Below, one piece after another: positions 47,401-60,405 of a stretch of DNA of 64,000 nt (position 1 is its first letter; every line of letters begins with the position of its first letter). The translations under genes and the position numbers were made by a program. Under the pieces are notes generated by a model. That model was not told where the DNA came from and searched no databases. It saw only the letters and a list, made by a program, of their open reading frames with translations. Source of the stretch: Lagopus muta (lineage: Eukaryota; Chordata; Aves; Galliformes; Phasianidae); NCBI RefSeq assembly GCF_023343835.1, contig NC_064435.1, positions 65,544,134-65,608,133 on the forward strand, written 5' to 3'.

Positions 47401-49451
47401 GGAAAAAGCATTTCTATTACTATTTCTGTTGTTAACAGTAAAATTTTGTTGTTTTAGAGACTAGGAAGCAATACAATTCTATATATTGTATTTGCAAGTG
47501 AAAATTATGAGACAGACACCTTTTCTCTCTTCAAAAAATAATCTGTGAACATCCTTTTGACTAAATAAAGTATATGTCTTTGCTTTACTGTCCTGTGTAC
47601 TCCTCTCCACACATTCCATTTCTCTTCTACACTCCGTCATTTTTCTTCAAACCCTTGTTCTTTGAACTTTTCTTATATCTGGAATAGTTAGCTATCTGTG
47701 CACTTCAGACTGAGGAATATCCGTATGTGTCAATAAAGAGAGCGTGCGGGGGTGGGAGGAGTCTTTTCCAATAAAATGTTTGGGTGACTTTCTCTACTTC
47801 TACTATGTGAATGATTTAGCTACCTAAGCTATCAGTATGACAAGGCACTGATTCCCAAGCTGCTGAACCCTGTCAGTATACCTCAGTGATGGCATTTGTA
47901 TAATGCTTTCATGGAGCTATGTATATTTGAATTGGAATCCGCATGTCTGCAATGCAGCATTAAATAACATATGATTTGATCTCATCAAATACTATAACAT
48001 ATGTATGGTAGGATGTTGATAGTTCACTTGAGTGCAACAATGGGAAAAGGAAAGACTGCTTAGCTACAAAGACAGATGTCAGCATAAGCCTTTTGTGCCC
48101 TGGAAGCAATCCTATGGCTTGGAAAGAGTTGTAGTTTGCTCTACTTGTTCGTGTGTTGTTTGTCAGCTTGATTTTCTTTTTTAGCTTTACTGCCTCTATC
48201 TCTCCAGTTCGTTTGTTTTGTCTTGGGCATAAGTAATCTCAACTTTGTAGGTAATATGTGTGGTTGCTTTTTCAGGTGCTTTTAGGTAGTCCTATAAGAA
48301 GGACTGAGAGGGTTATAGTTGTATTAGATTTTCTAAGGCTGTACTTTTGAATTATAATTCAGCGCTAGTGTTAATTTAAGAAACTCATGCCTAGTTTTGC
48401 TGGCACATTTCTTTGTGTAGCTACATCATGGATGGTATTGGGAAATTAAAACTACTGTAGAAGGAAAAAGAATTAGTGTATATGTTTCTGTGTGTACAAT
48501 CTATTTTTATTATTATTATTATTTGGTACAGTCTGAGAGACTTTGCTGTATAGGAGGGTATGAGGAAATAAAGAGGAAAAGGTTAATCTACTATTGCCTT
48601 TTAATACTTTGTACTATGACTTTTTTCTGCCTTACAGATCAGGAACAGTTTCAAAAATCATGCTCAGAAATTAGAAATTGGAGTTCAGAACAAGTGTAGA
48701 GCTGTAATGAATATACTTCTTAAAAGTATTTAGAGCTGTTTTTTCATTTTCATTAATTGAAGGCAGCTGTACATGTTTAACCTAGCCAGCCAGCAGGGCT
48801 GCATGTATGATAAGTACAGGCAAAATAAGCCTGATCTACAGGAATCTTGCTGTAACATTTCCTTACTCAGACACCAGCAGACTATTTTATCAGGCAGATT
48901 TGTTGCTGTTTCACCACAGGGACCTGAGCTCAAGTCTTACATACAGTAATGTTCAGTGTGTTCCAATAGCAGCAGTGGATGCAATTGCTAATGTTGGCAC
49001 TGATGCCCAGCCCCAGCTGGCAGACACACTGTCATCCTGACCCAGAACATCGCACTCTGTCTTCAAGGTTCAGAGTGCTCAGATTTCTGTTTGTATAATG
49101 AGCAGACATATGAGAATGAGATGCCTATTAACTTGTAGTAGACAGCTTCCTCAGTTTTCACTGTGCAGGACTGTGTGTGCTTGTGTCTGTGTACACTGAC
49201 AAGCCTAGATATGCTCTTCATATAGTGCATTTGAAAAAAGGAACTGATGGAACTGAGGAGTGGACTCCAACATTATTGCCTTCAAAGTACACTGTCAGTG
49301 AAAGAAATCTTACCAAATATCATATTATACAACCCTGCTTTGCTTGCCTGTGAGAATAACTGTTTTCCTTAGTTCATTGATAGTTTTTTAAAGGATTACC
49401 TTTAGTAGAAATCAGAGTATTTAATAGGTATAATATAAGAAACTGCTGATG
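44464..49451. other. Unique AT-rich DNA, no gene seen
   Basis: Contains a perfect 16-bp tandem duplication (44776-44807) and an (ATT)n stretch near 48507-48523. Bases 46840-47140 and 48770-49080 are less AT-rich. The latter carries a 77-codon plus-strand frame (48807-49040) ending PQLADTLSS whose second half is less biased in composition, but no known motif is visible. Confidence 0.4.
44776..44807. repeat. 16-bp perfect tandem duplication
   Basis: CTTCATATAAAGGAGG twice back to back without mismatch, next to a near-palindromic AGTAAATATATATTTACT. Confidence 0.95.
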
Positions 49452-49664
49452 TTGTTCCCAAAGGAATGCCTCCTGTTTATTTCCGTGCAAACTACAACAA
49501 ATAAAAAGAACATAATAGCAATGCCCATTACAGTCTGTCACACAACAACAAAATATTGGAATATTGTTGAGAAGGCTCAATCTCTACTGCCATATCACCA
49601 GCATCCACCACTGACATGGGCCAAAATTATAAAGTAGGAGGCATTAGTTCTGGAGTTGCCCTTG
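49452..49664 (-). mobile_element. Internally deleted mariner (Galluhop-like), 213 bp
   Basis: The left end, CCCAAAGGAATGCCTCCTGT then TTATTTCCGTGCAAACTACA, is the reverse complement of the mariner 3' end. The right part, ATATTGGAATATTGTTGAGA then GGCTCAATCTCTACTGCC, CCACCACTGACATGGGCC and AAGTAGGAGGCATTAG, is the reverse complement of the mariner 5' end seen at 6529-6660. Both terminal repeats are present, but about 1 kb of interior including the transposase is gone, leaving a MITE-like element on the minus strand. Confidence 0.85.
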
Positions 49665-52600
49665 CAGAATTAGACTGGGATGACAGCTGCAAGGACCTGA
49701 GTAGAGGCAAGTGTAAAAGAGATTAAGGCTTCATGATTATATTTTGTGAAAGTAACTTTTCAAAGTGAATGAAAGGAAACTGTGATTCAGAGTACTTTGG
49801 AATGCTTCCCAGTTGTAGCTTTTCATATCTATGATACAGACCTCTTAAACATGCCAATGTCCATTACAGCTGACTCACTGCTGACTGCTCATATTTCTCA
49901 TGAGAAGTTTCCTAATATAAAGATGTAATAAAATTGATAACATATTGTTTCTTTCAGTTTGGGGCCTTTTTGTGACTATTTTGTTTTTCTTTTTTTCCTT
50001 GTCCACAAATTCTTAGTTTTGTTGATCATGGGACTTATGCTCGTGATCTCTTATCTTTTTGTGTATATTTGTACTTTCTTAAGCAATTATTTCTATCATA
50101 CACATGTCAGTTCCTGAAGAAAGACATGAGCACTGTATTCACTTAGTAAAGCAATGAAAATTTGCAAGGATTATTCCTAGACTGATATACCTAAAATATT
50201 GAAGTTAAATTACTTTAGATCATGTAGCTAACTCGGGAGTAATGGTTGTTATGAATGCCAGTGAAGTAAATTTGTAGGCATATATTTATCATTATATGCT
50301 GTGAAAAATCATACCTATTAGCTCTTTTTTAGTACATATTTGGAGCATAAGTATCTATCCTAGGAGAAAGTAACAGCTGAGCCAAAAAAAAACCAACCGG
50401 TCTTAAGTAGAAAATCTAACGAAATATCTGGCTTTGAACTGTATTATATTTGTTATGGAGATATGGGATCTAATTAAAGGTCATCGCAATATTCCCTAGA
50501 TAGTTGACATTGATGTTAAAGCATTTTATAATCAAATTGTAGCAGATCAAAAATACCATTAATGTGGGATATATGGGGTATAATGTGACCAATTACTGAC
50601 TTTAGTATTGTGAAGTCTTTAAGACTACATCTCTTGCATTCAGCAGGATCCAAATGTAAATGGCCTTTGTTTTTTAATATCCAGAGTGATTCATTTTTAA
50701 AGTTTGAAAAGCTGGAAACAAAAGTAAATAATTTTGCACATAAATATATGCAATCATATTGAACTACACAGTATGTTTTTGTGGGGTTGTGGGGTTGGTG
50801 GGGTATATTTTTTGTTTTTATACCTGCTAGGTTAGTGATATTGCTGTTTTTGTCAGAGTTCCACTTTAACTTGGGTTGGTTTTTTTTGCATTTATATTGT
50901 TAGCAAAAGTACAGGTCTGCTGCAGATACACACAGCACAGGAATCCCTTCCTTTGCTGAGGGTTGCAATGATTAATGAAAGCATTATATCTCTAGAGAGT
51001 AGCCCTCTAGCAAGCATCTCACTAAGTATATCCGTTAAGAGCTGGCATACAATATCCAGAAAAGATTTAAAGAATTATACTAGCAAGCCATCTGGGATTT
51101 CAGTGTTTCCCAAAGGGCAATTTTTTGGATAGCATTAATGATCTCCTGTAGAGAAATCTGTATCTAATCACTCTGTCCCTGCATGACTCTGTGCAGTATG
51201 ACATTCCTCAGTACATATAGCTACACGTGTACACTAGGGTATTCAATAGCTGGCAAATTACTTGAGAAGTTTATTTACTTTTGCAGAAGTTATGACAGCT
51301 TCTGCACTTGAACTCCTGATGGAAGAAATAACAGATATTTTCTGAAGCTTTCACCTTGAGAATATCCTCGTATTTAGTATGGTAATGTTTATGGTCTTAA
51401 TATCACTATAAATACATTTTCTTGTACTGTGATGGGTGTTTGCTACCTTTCATGGTTAGCTAGAAAATTATAATCAGAGAAATGAATCTGGATGATAATT
51501 CAAGCTGATCTAAAGCTGCAAAATGAAAGAATAAAGGCAATCATAGATGTTAAAGAATGTTATTGTCACCTATTTGCCTTGTACTTTTTGCTTGGTAGGC
51601 TAGTGCATGTGACCAGCAGACAGATATAAAAATTCAGAATCTTTTTTTTTTTTTTTTTTCCACTTTCTTTTAAACTGAATTGGAACAGTTTTGTGATTTT
51701 TGTTTTTGTTTGTTTATTTGCTTATTTTTTTTCTTTTCAGTGAAAAGACTATCAAGTTATTTCCTCACCTCAGCAGCCTTCTGTACCCATCTAAGGGTAT
51801 CAGCCCCTACTATCTTGGAGTATAATCCTGTCCCTGCTCTTTCCCTATAGAAGCAAATTTTCTGAAGATGACCTTCTTAATGTATAGATTTTTGTCTTAC
51901 TCAGAAGGAGTTTCTTCTATTCTAGGTCCTATACATGCCCCTATAGTATCTTACAGAATTTTTTTCAGCTTTTTTTTCAGTTCCTCTGTGGCCCGTTTCC
52001 TTTTGGAGACAGAGATATATGCAAGAAGCAGATGGTTTCAGTGCTATTTTAATGTGTTGCCTTTTGGGTAAAGGATGAGTATCTCTCCATGTTTTCCATT
52101 CATTTGCATTTGCAGGCAGGATATAATAAAGCAATGAATATTTTAAAACAAAACTAAAATGCATTTGCTGGATTTTATGCATGGTTTTTTAGAGCAGGAA
52201 TGGACTCAATATTATGAGGCCTTGCTACTGTAAAACTCCCTGTGATTATTTCCTACTTCTACTATGTTAATATGTTTCTGACTATGGCTAATGACTGTTT
52301 TCAAACTTATGGGAATATTTTAATGCATTACATGGAGACTGTCTTATCCTTTTGGAGTTCATTATAAAGTGAGTGATATTAGGAACGTGTGTAGAAGGAC
52401 ATAAGGAAGATATTTTATCTGTTTGTTCTACTAGCTTTTTTTCTTTTTAACCTAATTCCTTAAGAGAAATTGTATCAGCATGAATAAAATGATTCAAGAT
52501 ATTTTTCAAGCAACTTTAGAAAAAAGTCGCTATCTTGTCAAATATTAGGAAGAGAGGAATTTGTTATTCAACTGTGCTAGCTTTCTTTTAAGCAACTTGG

Positions 52601-54568
52601 CCTTCATGATGTGAGGCTACATGCTGCATACCATTTTTAGCTAAACTGATTTTAGAATATAAAAGCTATAAAGATAAGAGGGAAAATGACAGAAACCTTA
52701 TTTTCCCAACTTAGAATTTGTTTTATTTGTTGTGGGGAAATAAGCCTTCTCAGATCTGTTACCAAATCTTATTTTGGTGCAATCATAAAAGCAGTCTATG
52801 GTTTTTCAACCTTGCCCCAGTAGAGGCTTAATTCTATTAACAGCTAGCTAATCTAATTATGACTAAGCTCTATTTCCTGGTAATCATTTAGTGTAACTCT
52901 GCACAGTATCTCTAACATTAGCTTCAAATCCTTTTGTAAGGTAATTTTCATGTTGCAGTAGTGGGACAGGTAATTAGAACCTGCTCTAGTAAGCAGTGTA
53001 TCATACTATTTTCAATGGTGTGAGAATGATACCTGAAGGTGTAATTACCCTTACGATTTTATGGATTCTTTTAAGATCAAAGCTATCAATTATGAGAGAG
53101 AAAGACATTTAGACAATTCGAACAAGTATATACATCAAGCAAAGTCAGGCAAAGGTAACACTAAAATTACTTCAACTTACAGCAGGAAACTTTCAATATA
53201 TATATTAGTGTGCTTTTTTATCATTAAATACAGATCAGAACATTATGGATAGAATGATCATGTGTTTCTCATGAGTGATTATCCCATCCAGATTATGTTT
53301 CTGAACAACTAAGCAACTCACATCACTGATAGACTTGACTTCTAATTGCACAACTGGCAAAAAATTTCATTTTCTGCCCCCATAAAAGCAGAGTCCTTGT
53401 AGGCAAGCTGCGATTTAAGCTTTATGTAAATTAAGGTTAACATTAAAAAAAAAAAAAATAGATTAACTCATTTGAAACTCAAAATTAATTTACTTGGTTA
53501 TAATAAGAAATAAGACGAATACAGTCAAAAATTCCCATTTTCACGGTAACATAATGTGATTAAGAAGAAAATTAAAAAATGAGAAAAATATTCTTTGCAC
53601 ATTTTTTTTTGTTTAAAGGCTGATGATGTTGCACATATCCTTGATCTTTTTACCTTTCCAATATCATTACTAGTATACAGAAGTGCAAAGAGAAGATCTT
53701 GGATTTTACATAGTTAGAATAATGCTAATTAAAAGTAAAGAATGCTCTGGTAGCATGAAGTATTATTTAGTACAAGAAAATAGGAAGAAGTAGTTTTCTT
53801 CAGTTCATTTTTACTCTTCAAAAGAAAAGAAAAAGTCCTTCAATTCAAATTTGCAACAAAAAATAAAGGGTCATTTATTTATTTATTTGTTTATTTATTT
53901 ATTTATTTATTTTGTGATGTAACTTCCTGGAAAAAAACTATTTCAGGTTTAACAGTTGTGCCATCATTCTAAAAATAATTTCAACTTGCTGTTGGTTACT
54001 TGTTCCAGAATAAAGCACAAATTGTAAATATGCCCATGCCATTGTGAAAGTGATTAAAATTAATCCATGTTATTCACATTAAGGTCATGTAATTTTATTG
54101 TTTTGCATAGATCCTTTAAATAAATTTACTCTGTGTGTGTGTTTGTGTGGAGGTGGGTATTTCGAAGAGTTTTTGTTGCCATAGCTATAAATTTCCTCTC
54201 CATGCAGTATCTTTGGGAGAAAACAGCTCCATAAATAATACCTTTGGTGTTTCCCTGCACTGGGTAAAGGCCAGACTTAGCACTCACAAAGCCACATTTT
54301 GAAGGGATAGTAGAAAATTATTTTTGCTTCATATTGTCTACAGGCAGGTGTGAGAAGTAAGCTTCCAGTTATTTTGGGTAGTTTTCCACTGACACTGTTT
54401 AGAAAGAGCTGTCTGCATAGATATCTCCATAAATATTGCAATTTTTGTGTCCTCTTAAGAACCATAAAGTTTCTCAGAGACTTGCCCTCTTCAGTAAGAC
54501 CAGTATTAAGGCTCAAATTCCTCTGTGATTTATACATACTTTACTGTGCCCGCATGCAATAGAAATAT
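49665..54568. other. Unique AT-rich DNA, no gene seen
   Basis: T run at about 51642-51659 and a TTTA microsatellite at 53873-53913. No protein-like frame or known interspersed repeat. Confidence 0.45.
53873..53913. repeat. (TTTA)n microsatellite
   Basis: About ten TTTA units with a single TTTG interruption. Confidence 0.95.
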
Positions 54569-54965
54569 GAGGTATAAATACCTCTCCTGAATTTTAATTG
54601 GAATTAAATGCATGATTTCATTTGTTGTTTAAAAAAAAAATTAGCACTGCTCATGTGACTGTTTTATTTCCCTGAATCAATTTTTGATTAAGAAATGAAA
54701 CATTACAAAGTTATTGCAGTTTTTAATTCTAATAGGAATGGGCAAAACATTAAGGGCAAAACTTTAGAAAGAATGCATTTAAATTTACATTTCAGTTTCA
54801 TTTATAGATTCATTCAGCTGTGAAGGATGAGGAGAAAATTGCAAAACTAAAGGAATATCTATTAATGGTAATGCACAGGTGTTAGGATTACTTGAATGGT
54901 AATAAATTTACATTGCAAATGTGATAAATCTGCTGCAGTTCTAATGCTACTGTAATGACTATCAG
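54569..54965. other. Possible conserved noncoding segment
   Basis: Dense in homeodomain-type TAATTG/ATTA motifs, with a perfect short inverted repeat GAGGTAT-AA-ATACCTC at 54569-54584 and a near-palindromic ATTTTAATTGGAATTAAAT at 54591-54609. The texture resembles vertebrate developmental enhancers, but AT-rich DNA gives such motifs by chance and no cross-species comparison was possible. Confidence 0.2.
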
Positions 54966-57900
54966 CTGCAAGCATGAGGACAGAAGAAAGCTGTTAAAAT
55001 CTGCATACTCTTAGTGCATGGAAAATATACTCTGTCAGCACCTTACATAGTGCTTGGCATTCATTTATGAAGGCTTCTTTCCACACGGGGTCTCTCAGTT
55101 CTATACAATTTTACTTTGCAATGCTTTATTTGTAAATTGTGCAATTTGATTGTCAAGGCAGAATACTTACTCATTAAGGTTTTTGGTAATACGAATATGT
55201 ATGGGAGTTGTGCAGAATGCTTTTCATTATCAAGTTATTCTTGTCAGCTCTTTCTTTTCTAGTAGTTTCTAGCTCTGCATCAAAGACATTGCTGATAATG
55301 TGCAAATCAACAAAGTCGTTGAAAATTGGACTATATAAAATGGTTGATATCTGTAGTACTAAATTCAATGGTTTGTCTTTAGGTAATTTTTCTGTTCTAC
55401 TTTTATATGTGCTGTTTACCAACTAAGAGAGAATGTGAATAACTGATACATATTATACTTGAAAATCAAAGCTGTGCAGTTGGCAAAGGTAAGTTGATAC
55501 AGTTACCAAATATCATGTGTAGCATGAGATTTCCCTTCTTACTGATAGAAATGTGGGGTCCTTTAGTAAAGATGGCTGGGGCATCAACATTTTTTTCATA
55601 TATTCCATGAAACTGCCTACTCCAAATGAACACAAAAGCATGTATATTTAATTTGTATCGGAATGCTGAAGCATTATTAGTGAGAGCCTACTCAAGTTTT
55701 CTACACTGTTTGCATCTATGAAAGTATCATCTTCATCAGGAAGCCTGGACAGAGGGGTAAAGTAGCTGAGATGGATATGAGCAAGGAGCCTGCTGCATCC
55801 TCATGGTGTTGGGACCAAGTTCCTTCTGCTTCCTTTTCCTTTTGAGTTACTTCTGGTCTCTAAAGGATATCAGTTCCTTGCAAGACACTTGTTTGCAGGT
55901 CTAAGGCTCTTGTCTAGCTGGAAGTGTCTTGATATGTGGGAAAGTGAGAGTCTGTATTGGGAAGTGCCAGATAAACTGTTTTGAGGCTAGTCTGTGTGTT
56001 GGTTTATGTAACTTGGCATACCTCTTCTACCCCCCCCCCTCTGTTTGTTATCACTTGCCTGGATCAATTTTATTTCTATGACTGGGCAGTATTGATCTAA
56101 GTTTTGGACTTTCAAAAAGGAGTGTTTACTCATCTTCTCTGGCATTCTGGCTTGTAGATCAAATTCTTTTCATTTAGCATGGCCTATTCTCAAGCCAAAA
56201 TCAGTGGGCTACGCTCCAAAGCAAGAAGCCTGGACATCATATCTTGAAGTCCAGAAAATTACGAACAAATATGTGATTTGAGGTTGGGACTGGCCTGCTC
56301 CTAAAGAAGCTTACTAAGCCACTGCTCTAGAAACTGATAGTTATGCAGACTGTATATGACAGTGATGAATAGATAACACTCCAGAATAGAAGTATGCAAG
56401 CAAATCAGCTCACTGATTTTTTTTTATTTTTATTTTTTTAATTATTAATTTTTCTTTTTTCTTTTTTTCCTAGCTCACCCACTTGCTTTTTGCTATGGGT
56501 TTTCTGTTAGTTCTATAATCTGTGGTAGGATTCTTGTAGTCTGGATGGGACTTGAGAGGTTGACTGTTTCAATCAGCTTGTATTAGGGTAACTTCTTGGT
56601 TAAATCCATGTGTAGCATCTGTTTGTGATACCGCCATGGATTTCTAATTTTCTGTTTTTACACTTTCTTCCCTTTTACTTCAAAAGCCAGTTTGCATAAG
56701 GTCTATGAGTTAAGTCACAGAAATAATTGACATAAATACGTCTTCCTTTCTGTAGTATTAACTATCTCATCCTCTTTATGATAATGTAGGGTTACTGTCT
56801 TTCTCTTACATGAGAAATATAGGAGATGTAAAGACATTGTATGCCAATGGCTAGAGCTTATAGTGAACTTACTGATATGGTGAGGTTTTTATATTTTTGA
56901 TGGATATAACATTTTAATGTTCCAAAGTTATGCTCAATGATTTGAAATGTTTATAAAATATTCTATTTCTCTGTTTAGAAAAAATTAAATGGAGAAAGGT
57001 GACAATACAATTATCAATTATTTTATCAACTATTTATGGGGGGAGAAAGGGAGAGAATGTTAAAAAATCACTAATGTTTCAGTGTAGAAATTATTCCTAG
57101 TTCTGTATTTCTTCCTTACTTCAAAAGGCAGTAATTATTGTATTTACCCAAGTCTCATTTTTATACTGAATAAAAAAGCACTTAATGGTTAGTCTAATGT
57201 TGTACAGTGTTTATTAAGTCTTTTAAAAACTGATGCTATTATTTTATAAGTAAGCCCATTTGATTTGTACAAATTAATTTGAGAAATATAGGCCTTTATT
57301 TCACACTTGTGCAAGATTTTACAATGTAGATTAATTAAAAATATGGGTCTATAGCTACTTCACTTTCCACACATCTTTACTGTGGTTTAAAGTAACAGAG
57401 ATTATAGTGCTCTGGAGTGATATTTGTTTTTTACCACTCTCTGTGGCACCCTGTAATATCTTGATAATGCAGATCTCAAATTTCCTTTATAACTATTATC
57501 TAAGAAGATCTGGGGTTTGTTTGATGCTGGTATTTCCTTGACAGTAAAACTGTGTTGTACCTAAGAATGCTTCTTTATTTAGAGAAACGTGCTTTTTATC
57601 TTTGAAAAATAAAATGGCACTACGCATTTCAAAATAAGATGTTATAAAGAATAAACTTGTAGAAATTTACAGTGCAGTTAACTGAAGCTTCTTCAGCAAT
57701 AGAAAAAAAAGAATTAAAAATTGAGGTATGTAAAAACTAATTTTTTATAACTACAAAAGGAAAAAAAGTTTTCAGACATTGAGATTTGACATCCAAGTGT
57801 AATAATTCCCTTACATTCTGTTCATTTGTCTATACATGCAGAAATAGTAGTTCAAAAAGTAGTAAAAAAAAAAAAGTAGTTCAGTGTCCAAGCCCTACTA

Positions 57901-59344
57901 TGCTCCTGTGTTTTGTCTTGTACTGATTTATCTGGGAATGAACTCTGATTTGTACATTGAACATAATTCTAAACTTAAGAGCTCTGTTTATATATTTTAT
58001 TTATAGTGAACGTAGTGATTTAAAAGGACTTTCAACCATTCAGTCAAAAATAGATTCTTGAAGTGCTGCAGAAAAAAGAGCTGCCAAGAAAGGGGGAGTT
58101 TCTCTTTCCATTTGAGATGTGATGGCAGATTAAAAAGTATTTCAGCTATAAAACGATTGTAAACACAATAAGGCAGAAGATCTCAGTTTTTATGTTCCTG
58201 CAGGGATCCAAAGAAATGAACAAAACTTACTATAGATAACAAACAGCGTTATTGCATTAGTTGCAAATATTCATATTCTCTAGTCCAATTAATGTTAGAA
58301 TTTTGCTAAAAGTTCTGCAACTCTCTATCTTGGAAAAAAAAGGCTTAGAGATATATGTGATTCAACACTTTTTCTTCATAAAAGTCAGATATTATATTTC
58401 TTGTTCCTTATGTTAAATCTTACTAGCAGAAACTAGAAGTATTTTAATTAGCCCTGAAGGATTTTATTCATTAGGTAAAAGCCATCAAGACTAATTAAAT
58501 ATTGCTTTTTTTTTTTTTTTTTTTTAAATTCTCATCTTTACTAGATGAGGAGCTCAGATTAATTAAAATTTCAGTACTAATAACTCATAAACTTAAGAGT
58601 ACAAATTCTTTGGAATGAATGTACTTTGGGGACTTTTAATTCTGCAAATTTTATCTTGCTATTTTATGTTTAAAACTTTTTAATATATTCTAGTATTTTA
58701 TTTTTATTTTGGTGCAATGACTCTTCAGTGCAAGTTCATAACCGTTACCTTGAGCAAACATCAGACTTCAAGACTGCTTAATCCCAGAAACGTACACCAA
58801 ATGATTTATAGATTCTGTCTTATTTTCCGACTTGAATGTTTGCTAAGCAGTGACTTTGCTCTGGCAGAGTTGGAGCAGTTTTTGAGATACAGTGACTTCT
58901 AAGACCACTTTCAGTTTCTTCTATTTGTGGCAATGGGAAAAACTTCAAACCTCAAAATTCTGTGGGACTTTGTCCCAGAAAATAAAAGCTGAAATACAAT
59001 GAAGACATTTAGATTTCAGATCAGTAATCTTGTTGATTTTATTATCTATGTTGCTTTCTTCTGTGTGTAAAAAACAACTAACGTGAGTTTTGCATTGAAT
59101 TCTTGTTTCATATATTCGTGGATCTACTTATGCCTATAGGGAATAGAGAATACTTTCTTACTTTTAAAGAAAGCTCAGATTCCTAAAAAAAATCATAATA
59201 TAAACAAGATAAAGTATTCAAATCTCATGATGAACTAGAGCAAGTATGATTGTCATTTTTAAGTGTGCAAAATTGACAGAAAATTGTTAATAATTATTTT
59301 TATTTGCATACAAATACCATCACCTCTCAAAATTAGAGAGGTGT
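54966..59344. other. Unique AT-rich DNA, no gene seen
   Basis: C9 run at about 56031-56039, a T-rich stretch at 56418-56470 and a T run at about 58507-58525. Bases 55740-56280 are less AT-rich but show no recognisable gene. No further interspersed repeats seen. Confidence 0.45.
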
Positions 59345-60405
59345 GGATTTGAAGGATGGGCTGTTTGATAGATTAGGAAATGGCTGCTGGTTGCAGCCAA
59401 AGGGTTGTGATTAATGGTTCTGTGTCAGGGTGGAGGCCAGTCACAAGTAATATCCATCAGGTGTCCCATCTTGGGACCAGTGCACTTCAACACCTTCATC
59501 AGTGACAGACGATGGCACTGAGTGCAACCTCAGCAAGTTTGCAGGTGACACCTGGTGCAGTTGATACATTGGAAAGAAGGGAAGCCATCCAGAGAGACCT
59601 GGACAGGCTGGAGAAGTAGGCCCATGAAAACCTAATGAGATTCAATAAGGCCAAGTGCAGGGTGATGCAGTTGGGCTGGGGCAATCCCAGGTATTTATAC
59701 AAACTAGGGGAAGATCTCCTTGAGAGTGGCCCTGCAGAGAAAGACTTGGGGGTCCTGGTGGGTGAGAAGCTGGACATAAGCCAGCAGTGTGTGCTTGCAG
59801 CCCAGAATGCCAACTGTATTCTGGGCTGCATTAAAAAAGGAGTTGCCAGTAGGGATAGGGAGGTGATTGTCCCCCTCTACTCGGCTCTTGTGAAGCCCCA
59901 TCTGGAGTTCTGCATCCAGGCCTGGGGCTCCCAGTATAGGTAGGAGCTCTTGGAGCAGGTCCAGAGAATGGCCACTAAGATGGTCAGAGGGCTGGAGCTC
60001 CTATGAAGAAAGGTTGAGGGAACTGGGCTTGTTTAGCTTGGAGAAGAGATGGCTTCAGGGAGACGTCATTGTGACCTTCCAGTACTTGAAGGGAGAATAT
60101 AAACAGCAGGGGGAATGACTGTTTATGAGGGTGGATAGTGATAGGACAAGGGGGAATGGTTTTAAACTGAGACAGGGGAGGTTTAGATTAGATATTAGGA
60201 GAAAGTTTTCACACAAAGGGTGGTGACACACTGGAACAGGTTGCCCAAGGAGGTTGTGGATGCCCAATCCCTGGAGGCATTCAAGGCCAGGCTGGATGTG
60301 GCTCTGGGCAGCCTGGTCTGGTGGTTGGCGACCCTGCACATAGCAGAGGGATTGAAACTAGGTGGTCATTGTGGTTCTTTTCAATCCAGGCCATTCTATG
60401 ACTCT
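59345..60405 (+). mobile_element. CR1 LINE 3' portion, about 1.06 kb
   Basis: Starts inside the ORF2 reverse transcriptase (TGGTTCTGTGTCAGGGTGGA, TTGGGACCAGTGCACTTCAA) and runs through the ORF2 C-terminus, the untranslated region (TTTAGATTAGATATTAGGAG, CACTGGAACAGGTTGCCCAA, TTCAAGGCCAGGCTGGATGT) to the tail GGTTCTTTTCAATCCAGGCC ending near ATTCTATGACTC. At 59538-59552 the RT box reads Phe-Ala-Gly-Asp-Thr, so one of the two catalytic aspartates is replaced by Gly. The best preserved CR1 in the window, truncated at the 5' end as usual. Confidence 0.96.
59635..59943 (+). pseudogene. CR1 ORF2 C-terminal remnant
   Basis: A 102-codon open frame encoding part of the CR1 ORF2 protein after the RT active site: [72 protein letters not shown]. 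It is cut off by the stop at 59941-59943. The protein cannot be functional because the endonuclease and most of the RT are missing. Confidence 0.92.

Noticed and set aside
51922..52182. Minus-strand ORF of 86 codons
   Set aside because: No motif, splice signal or composition shift; a plus-strand frame of similar length overlaps it, as expected for random open frames.
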